Assembly (NCBI GenBank): GCA_010909165.1
Contig: VJWM01000288.1
Span: 1 to 64,000 of the forward strand
Reading direction: 5' to 3'
DNA length: 64,000 nt
From: Anthoceros angustus
Lineage: Eukaryota; Streptophyta; Anthocerotopsida; Anthocerotales; Anthocerotaceae
In this document: in pieces, positions 59,940-64,000 of the stretch
How positions within the stretch are numbered: position 1 is the stretch's first letter
How the letters are laid out: every line of letters begins with the position of its first letter
The notes under the pieces: model-generated
The model's input: only the letters and a program-made list of their open reading frames with translations
Told to the model about the DNA's origin: nothing
The model's database searches: none
Program-made: the position numbers and the translations under genes

Positions 59940-62225
59940 ATGTTGCTGGAGGCGGGGATCGAGGCGCAGGAGGCCGCGGTGCGGGAGGTGGCCAAGCTGC
60001 TGCCGGCGCCGGAGTCGCTGGCGCAGATGACTGCCATCCGGGCGGATTACGTACAGCGGCAGCAGGCGAACGACGCGCTGCTGAGCGTGAGCATGATGAC
60101 GCAGGTGGAGCACGCCAGGGCGGGGATCGACGCGCTCTCGGGGGCGCACACCACCATCGAGGAGCTGAGGCGGAATTTCGTGCTCATCGACGAGCTCTGC
60201 CGGGAGTGCCAGACGCTCATCGAGCACCACGACCAGATCAAGCTGCTGAGCAACGCCAGGAACAACATCAACATGACGCTCATGGACGTGGAGGGCATGA
60301 TGTCCATCTCGGTGGAGGCCGGGGAGGCCAGGGCGTCGCTGGACGACGACCGGCAGCTGGTGCCGACGTTCGAGCGGCTGTCTGCCCTGGAGGGAAAGCG
60401 GAGGTTCGCGCTCGCCACGGCCTCTTCCCGGAGGGAGGAGGCGGGGAAGCTCACGGAATTCTTCCAGGACGTGAACGAGACGAGGGACAAATTCGAGCAG
60501 CGGCTGTGGAGCCATGTGCGGAATTTCTTCCGGCTGGCCAAGGACAGCCCGCAGACGCTGGTGCGGGCTCTCAGGGTGGTGGAGATGCAGGAGATGATGG
60601 ACCAGCAGCAGGCGGAGGAGAGTGTGAAGGCGGATGGCGGGGAGCACCAGCCGCTTTCCCTCCCGAGATCCAGGAGCAACGCAAGGGCAGCCCTGGCCGC
60701 TCCCGCTCCTCAGTATCCTGCTGCTGCTGGTGCTCCGGATTCTGGATTCCCGAGGACGCCGGGTGGGAGAGGGTACAAGGACAGGTGCTACGAGGAGATG
60801 AGGAAGTCGGTGGAAGACAGGTTCGATGAGCTGCTGTCCAAGCTGGTGGTGGAGAGCGATCTGAGGGCGGCGTTGGAGGAAGCCTGTGACATCAGCGGGG
60901 AGCTGGCGGACATCTACGACTATGTTGCTCCTTGCTTTCCCCCTCGCTACCAGGTTTTCCAGCTCATGGTGCAGCTCTACACGGAGCGCTTCATCCAGAT
61001 GCTGCGGAAGCTTGGGGACCGGGCTAAGGATCTGTCCAACCTGGAGATCCTCAAGATCACGGCCTGGGTGGTGCAGTATCAGCAGCAGATGGTGAGTCTG
61101 GGAGTGGACGAGCAACTGGCGCAGGTGTGTGCCGAGAGTGGAGCCATGGATCCCCTCATGAATGTTTACGTCGAGCGGATGCAGGGGACCATGCAGAAAT
61201 GGTACACCAACATCCTGGCCGCGGACAGGACGCACCCCCCGAAGAAGTCGGACGACGGGAAGCTCTGGACGCCGGCGGCGGTGGATCTGTTCCGCATCCT
61301 CAGCGAGCAGGTGCAGTACGTGCAAGACAACAGCACGGACGTGATGCTGTACCGGGTGGCTTTGGCCGTGATCGAGGTGATGGGAGCGTTCCAGATCGCG
61401 GAGAGGCAGAGGCTGGAGGAGCCGGTGACGGAGATCGGGCTGGAGGCTTTGTGCGCGATGATGAACAACAACGTGAGATGCTACACCCTGGCCATGGATC
61501 TGAGCAATGGGCTCATGGAGAGCCTGGCGCCCTACTACGCGGAGCAGGTGAACTTCGAGGACACGTGCAAGGGATTTCTGGACATCGCCAAGGAGGCGGT
61601 GCAGCAGTGCGTGGGGCTCATTTTCCAGGACCCCGGCGTGAAGGAGCTGGTGGAGAAGGTCTACCTCAAGGACTGGTACGACGGTCTGGTGACGGAGTAC
61701 CTGGTGGCCACCTTCGGGGACTACTTCGGGGATGTGAAGGTGTACGTGGAGGAGCGATCCTTCCAGCGCTTTGCGGAGGCGTGTGTGGAGGAGACGGTGG
61801 TGGTGTATGTGGACCGCCTGCTGGGACAGCGGAGCTACATCAAGGAGGAGACTCTGCAGCGGCTCAAGCTCGACGAGGATGTCATCACGGATTTCTTCAA
61901 GGAGTACATCAACCCCGCCAAGGTGGTGAAGCGAGTGCAGGCCCTGACGCAGCTCAGGGAACTTGCGTCGGCTGCCAGCGTCGAGGAGTTCACTCTCGCC
62001 TACACCACCCTGCTGCGCAGCCACCCGGACTGTCCACCGGAAGTGGTGGAGCGCGTGGTGGCACTCCGGGAAGGCATTCCCCGGAAAGACGCCAAGGAGG
62101 TGGTGCAGGACTGTAAGGAAGTGTACAGCAGAAGCCTGGCCATGGCCAAGGGCCAGCCACCCAAAGCCGGCTTGCTCATCTTCAGCAGGCTCACCTGCTT
62201 TCCCAAGGGCATCCTCAGGAGGTGA
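59940..62225 (+). CDS. SEC6: Exocyst complex component SEC6
   Basis: SEC6 is one of the eight exocyst subunits that tether secretory vesicles to the plasma membrane, important in plants for polar growth and cell-plate maturation. It is a single open frame of 761 residues, close to the usual plant length, with no intron. The N-terminal coiled-coil part begins [20 protein letters not shown]. The Sec6 core includes [76 protein letters not shown] and [21 protein letters not shown] short low-complexity linker lies at about 225-280. Third codon positions are very GC-rich. Plant SEC6 genes normally have many introns, so this copy may derive from an mRNA, but its frame is intact. Confidence 0.93.
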   Translation: MLLEAGIEAQEAAVREVAKLLPAPESLAQMTAIRADYVQRQQANDALLSVSMMTQVEHARAGIDALSGAHTTIEELRRNFVLIDELCRECQTLIEHHDQIKLLSNARNNINMTLMDVEGMMSISVEAGEARASLDDDRQLVPTFERLSALEGKRRFALATASSRREEAGKLTEFFQDVNETRDKFEQRLWSHVRNFFRLAKDSPQTLVRALRVVEMQEMMDQQQAEESVKADGGEHQPLSLPRSRSNARAALAAPAPQYPAAAGAPDSGFPRTPGGRGYKDRCYEEMRKSVEDRFDELLSKLVVESDLRAALEEACDISGELADIYDYVAPCFPPRYQVFQLMVQLYTERFIQMLRKLGDRAKDLSNLEILKITAWVVQYQQQMVSLGVDEQLAQVCAESGAMDPLMNVYVERMQGTMQKWYTNILAADRTHPPKKSDDGKLWTPAAVDLFRILSEQVQYVQDNSTDVMLYRVALAVIEVMGAFQIAERQRLEEPVTEIGLEALCAMMNNNVRCYTLAMDLSNGLMESLAPYYAEQVNFEDTCKGFLDIAKEAVQQCVGLIFQDPGVKELVEKVYLKDWYDGLVTEYLVATFGDYFGDVKVYVEERSFQRFAEACVEETVVVYVDRLLGQRSYIKEETLQRLKLDEDVITDFFKEYINPAKVVKRVQALTQLRELASAASVEEFTLAYTTLLRSHPDCPPEVVERVVALREGIPRKDAKEVVQDCKEVYSRSLAMAKGQPPKAGLLIFSRLTCFPKGILRR

Positions 62226-62481
62226 ATGTAGACATCTGCATGCCATTCTACTCTCCCAATGGAGCTCTGGCAGAGAGGCTTCTGGAGCACACAGGCAGGG
62301 GAAGGCACGATGTAATGTGTGAGGCGTGTAGAGTTCAGGGGAAGCTGGTGATGGCGTTCAGGAGGAGTTTGCCCGGACTGGCCTGGCATGTTACGGCTCC
62401 CTGGAGTCCGCGTCTCGGCTGTAAAGTCCGACCTGTGGGACTAATGAAGCAACGACGACACAGAGGCTAGCCAACCGGGAT
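62226..62481. other. Convergent 3' intergenic region, SEC6 / PPR
   Basis: Only 256 bp separate the stop codons of two convergent genes, so their 3' untranslated regions probably overlap or abut. Confidence 0.5.
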
Positions 62482-64000
62482 TCAGCAACCCCAGGAGAAA
62501 AAATTATGCTGCACTCCGTCTGTGTCAGTCCACCAGCTCTGGCCTGGCTGTTTCCGAGCCCTTGTGCCTGCTCGCATCGCTTCCATCTCTGCTGCCTGCC
62601 CCCACATCTGGGCACCCGTGTATACATTCAACATCAACAAATACGCCGCGGCGTCTGTCTTGTCTAGTTTCACCGCCTCATCGAAGGCAAAGCGGCCGAC
62701 CTCCACATTGCTCCACTTCCGACAAGCGCCTAATAGGGTGTGCCAAACTGCAACATCGGGGGGCACAGGCATCGTCCTTGCCATAACTAGTGCCTCATCC
62801 AGTCGGCCTGCACGGCCAAGGAGATCTACCATGCACGTGTAATGCTCCAGCGTGGGAGTGATGCCATACCGTCTGCTCATGGCCTCGAAGTACTGTTGCC
62901 CCTGGTTTACTAGACCTGTGTGGCTGCAGACTGTTAATATACTGAGAAAGGTGATGATGTCAGGCTGTATCCCATCCTCTCCCATTCTGGTGACCAAGTG
63001 AAACACTACCTCACTTTCTCCTTGACGGGTGTATCCTGAAATTAGTGCGTTCCAGGCAACAACGTCTCTGTCGGGCATTGCCTCGAAAGCTTGCTGTGCT
63101 TCAACCATGCTTCCACAGTTTCCATACATGTTTACCAAACTTCCGCCCAGAAGCACGTCAGCTTGAAGCCCTTGCTGTTTGATCTGTGCATGGAGTTGCC
63201 TCCCCAGATCCAAATCTCCCACACCTGCACATGCCTGAAGGAGGCACAAAAATGTCACGGAGTTGGGTGCAACAACACCTTCTTCTTGCATTAACCTGTA
63301 AAGACCAAGGGCTTTCTGCCGCATGCCTTGCTGCAAATATCCTGCTATCATGGCACTCCACGTCACCACATTCTTGGTACGAAGTCCGTCAAAAACTCTT
63401 TGAGCGTCCTCTGGGCTGCCGCACTTTGCATACATGTTTACCAAACTGCTGGCAAGAAAAACATCCGCATCAAGTTCTCGTTCTCTGATTTGTGCATGAA
63501 GCTCCCTCCCACTCTCCACAGCCGGGGCACCCACGCTTGCACATGCCTGGAGGAGGCACGCAAAAGTCACAGCATTGGGTGTAACAATGCCCTCTTCTTG
63601 CATGGCCCTGTAAAGACGGAGGGCTTGCTGCCCCATGCCCTGCTGGGAGTATCCTGCTATCAGGGCACTCCATGTGACTATATTCTTTTCACCAAGTTCA
63701 TCAAACACACGCTGAGCATCCTCTAGGCTGCCGCATTTTGAATACATGTTCACCAAGCTGTTGGCTACAAACACATCAGCCTGAAGTTCTCGTTTGCGAA
63801 TTTGCATATGAAGCTGCCTCCCGTTCTCCAAAGCTGGGCTGCCCACACTTGCACAGGCCTGCAAGAGGCACAAAAATGTTACAGAATCGAGAGCCACAAT
63901 GCCTTCTGTTTGCATAGCCCTGTAAAGACGAAGGGCTTCCTGCCCCATGCCCTGCTGGGAGTATCCAGCTATCATGGCATTCCACGTCACCACGTTCTTC
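62482..64000 (-). CDS. PLS-class pentatricopeptide repeat protein, 5' end beyond the window
   Basis: This is an organelle RNA-binding protein of the plant PPR family. The frame is open to the window edge, so the N-terminus and presequence lie outside. Visible are about three P-L-S triplets of ~104 residues that are nearly identical to each other (VTWNAMIAGYSQQGMGQEAL, VTWSALIAGYSQQGMGQQAL, VTWSAMIAGYLQQGMRQKAL). A more diverged set (DVVAWNALISGYTRQGESEV, HYTCMVDLLGRAGRLDEALV) follows. The E1/E2 motifs (PDVAVWHTLLGACRKWSNVE, AAAYLLMLNVYTGAQMWGQA) come next, and it ends PGQSWWTDTDGVQHNFFSWG. There is no DYW deaminase domain. It is therefore an E/E+-ending protein, which in other plants needs a separate DYW partner for C-to-U editing. 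Targets cannot be read because the outer repeats are missing. Confidence 0.92.
   Translation of the reverse strand, partial: KNVVTWNAMIAGYSQQGMGQEALRLYRAMQTEGIVALDSVTFLCLLQACASVGSPALENGRQLHMQIRKRELQADVFVANSLVNMYSKCGSLEDAQRVFDELGEKNIVTWSALIAGYSQQGMGQQALRLYRAMQEEGIVTPNAVTFACLLQACASVGAPAVESGRELHAQIRERELDADVFLASSLVNMYAKCGSPEDAQRVFDGLRTKNVVTWSAMIAGYLQQGMRQKALGLYRLMQEEGVVAPNSVTFLCLLQACAGVGDLDLGRQLHAQIKQQGLQADVLLGGSLVNMYGNCGSMVEAQQAFEAMPDRDVVAWNALISGYTRQGESEVVFHLVTRMGEDGIQPDIITFLSILTVCSHTGLVNQGQQYFEAMSRRYGITPTLEHYTCMVDLLGRAGRLDEALVMARTMPVPPDVAVWHTLLGACRKWSNVEVGRFAFDEAVKLDKTDAAAYLLMLNVYTGAQMWGQAAEMEAMRAGTRARKQPGQSWWTDTDGVQHNFFSWGC

Noticed and set aside
59664-62246. 860-codon open frame on the minus strand across SEC6
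   Set aside because: It is the antisense shadow of the SEC6 coding sequence. Very high third-position GC removes stops in the complementary frame. Its composition (His/Leu/Arg-rich) matches no protein family.

Overview
The window is nuclear DNA from a land plant, most likely a non-seed plant (lycophyte, fern or bryophyte). Evidence for this is the set of short-intron plant genes, a PLS-class PPR gene with almost identical repeat triplets, and a cytokinin-response-factor-type AP2/ERF gene. The species cannot be fixed from the sequence. The left ~25 kb is nested mobile DNA. The right ~39 kb is a gene island with seven recognisable genes separated by GC-rich, microsatellite-laden spacers.

Mobile block (1-24,926). 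Copia-A, a degraded minus-strand Ty1/copia element, runs from its primer-binding site at 6,621-6,636 down to a reverse transcriptase that breaks off near 843. Its integrase is interrupted by a 2.1-kb terminal-inverted-repeat element (1,815-3,919) that left a GAG target duplication. Copia-B, a second minus-strand copia element of another family, has its 3' LTR at 7,138-7,352 next to a polypurine tract and its 5' LTR at 24,724-24,926 next to a primer-binding site. These LTRs are 17 kb apart because a ~12.6-kb unit sits in the element's leader, upstream of gag.

That inserted unit is the most unusual part of the window. It carries two divergent, degraded genes. The minus-strand gene joins a ParB-like domain (GGNH motif) to a permuted N6/N4-type DNA methyltransferase. 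The plus-strand gene resembles the DUF7869 family and looks like an RNase H-fold integrase or transposase. A possible third ORF with paired CxxC motifs lies at the right end. The unit also holds a 1.5-kb tandem duplication, a 1.28-kb tandem duplication and seven exact copies of the 12-mer GCATGCCGCGCC. Duplicated copies, including the two LTRs, differ largely by 1-6 nt indels. That may be a real mutational signature or unpolished long-read sequence.

Gene island (25,568-64,000). In order: a LysM receptor-like kinase (-), a LINE reverse-transcriptase scrap (+), the ER lectin OS9 (-), Mediator subunit MED27 (+), a CRF-type AP2/ERF factor (-), NADP-isocitrate dehydrogenase with a presequence (-), an intronless exocyst SEC6 (+), and a PLS-class PPR gene cut by the window end (-). 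Chitin or glycan perception, ERAD, transcription, NADPH supply, exocytosis and organelle RNA processing do not form one pathway. This is ordinary eukaryotic gene neighbourhood. The long spacers contain many unrelated 5-7 bp GC-rich tandem repeats and one AT-rich patch with a 61-bp tandem repeat.
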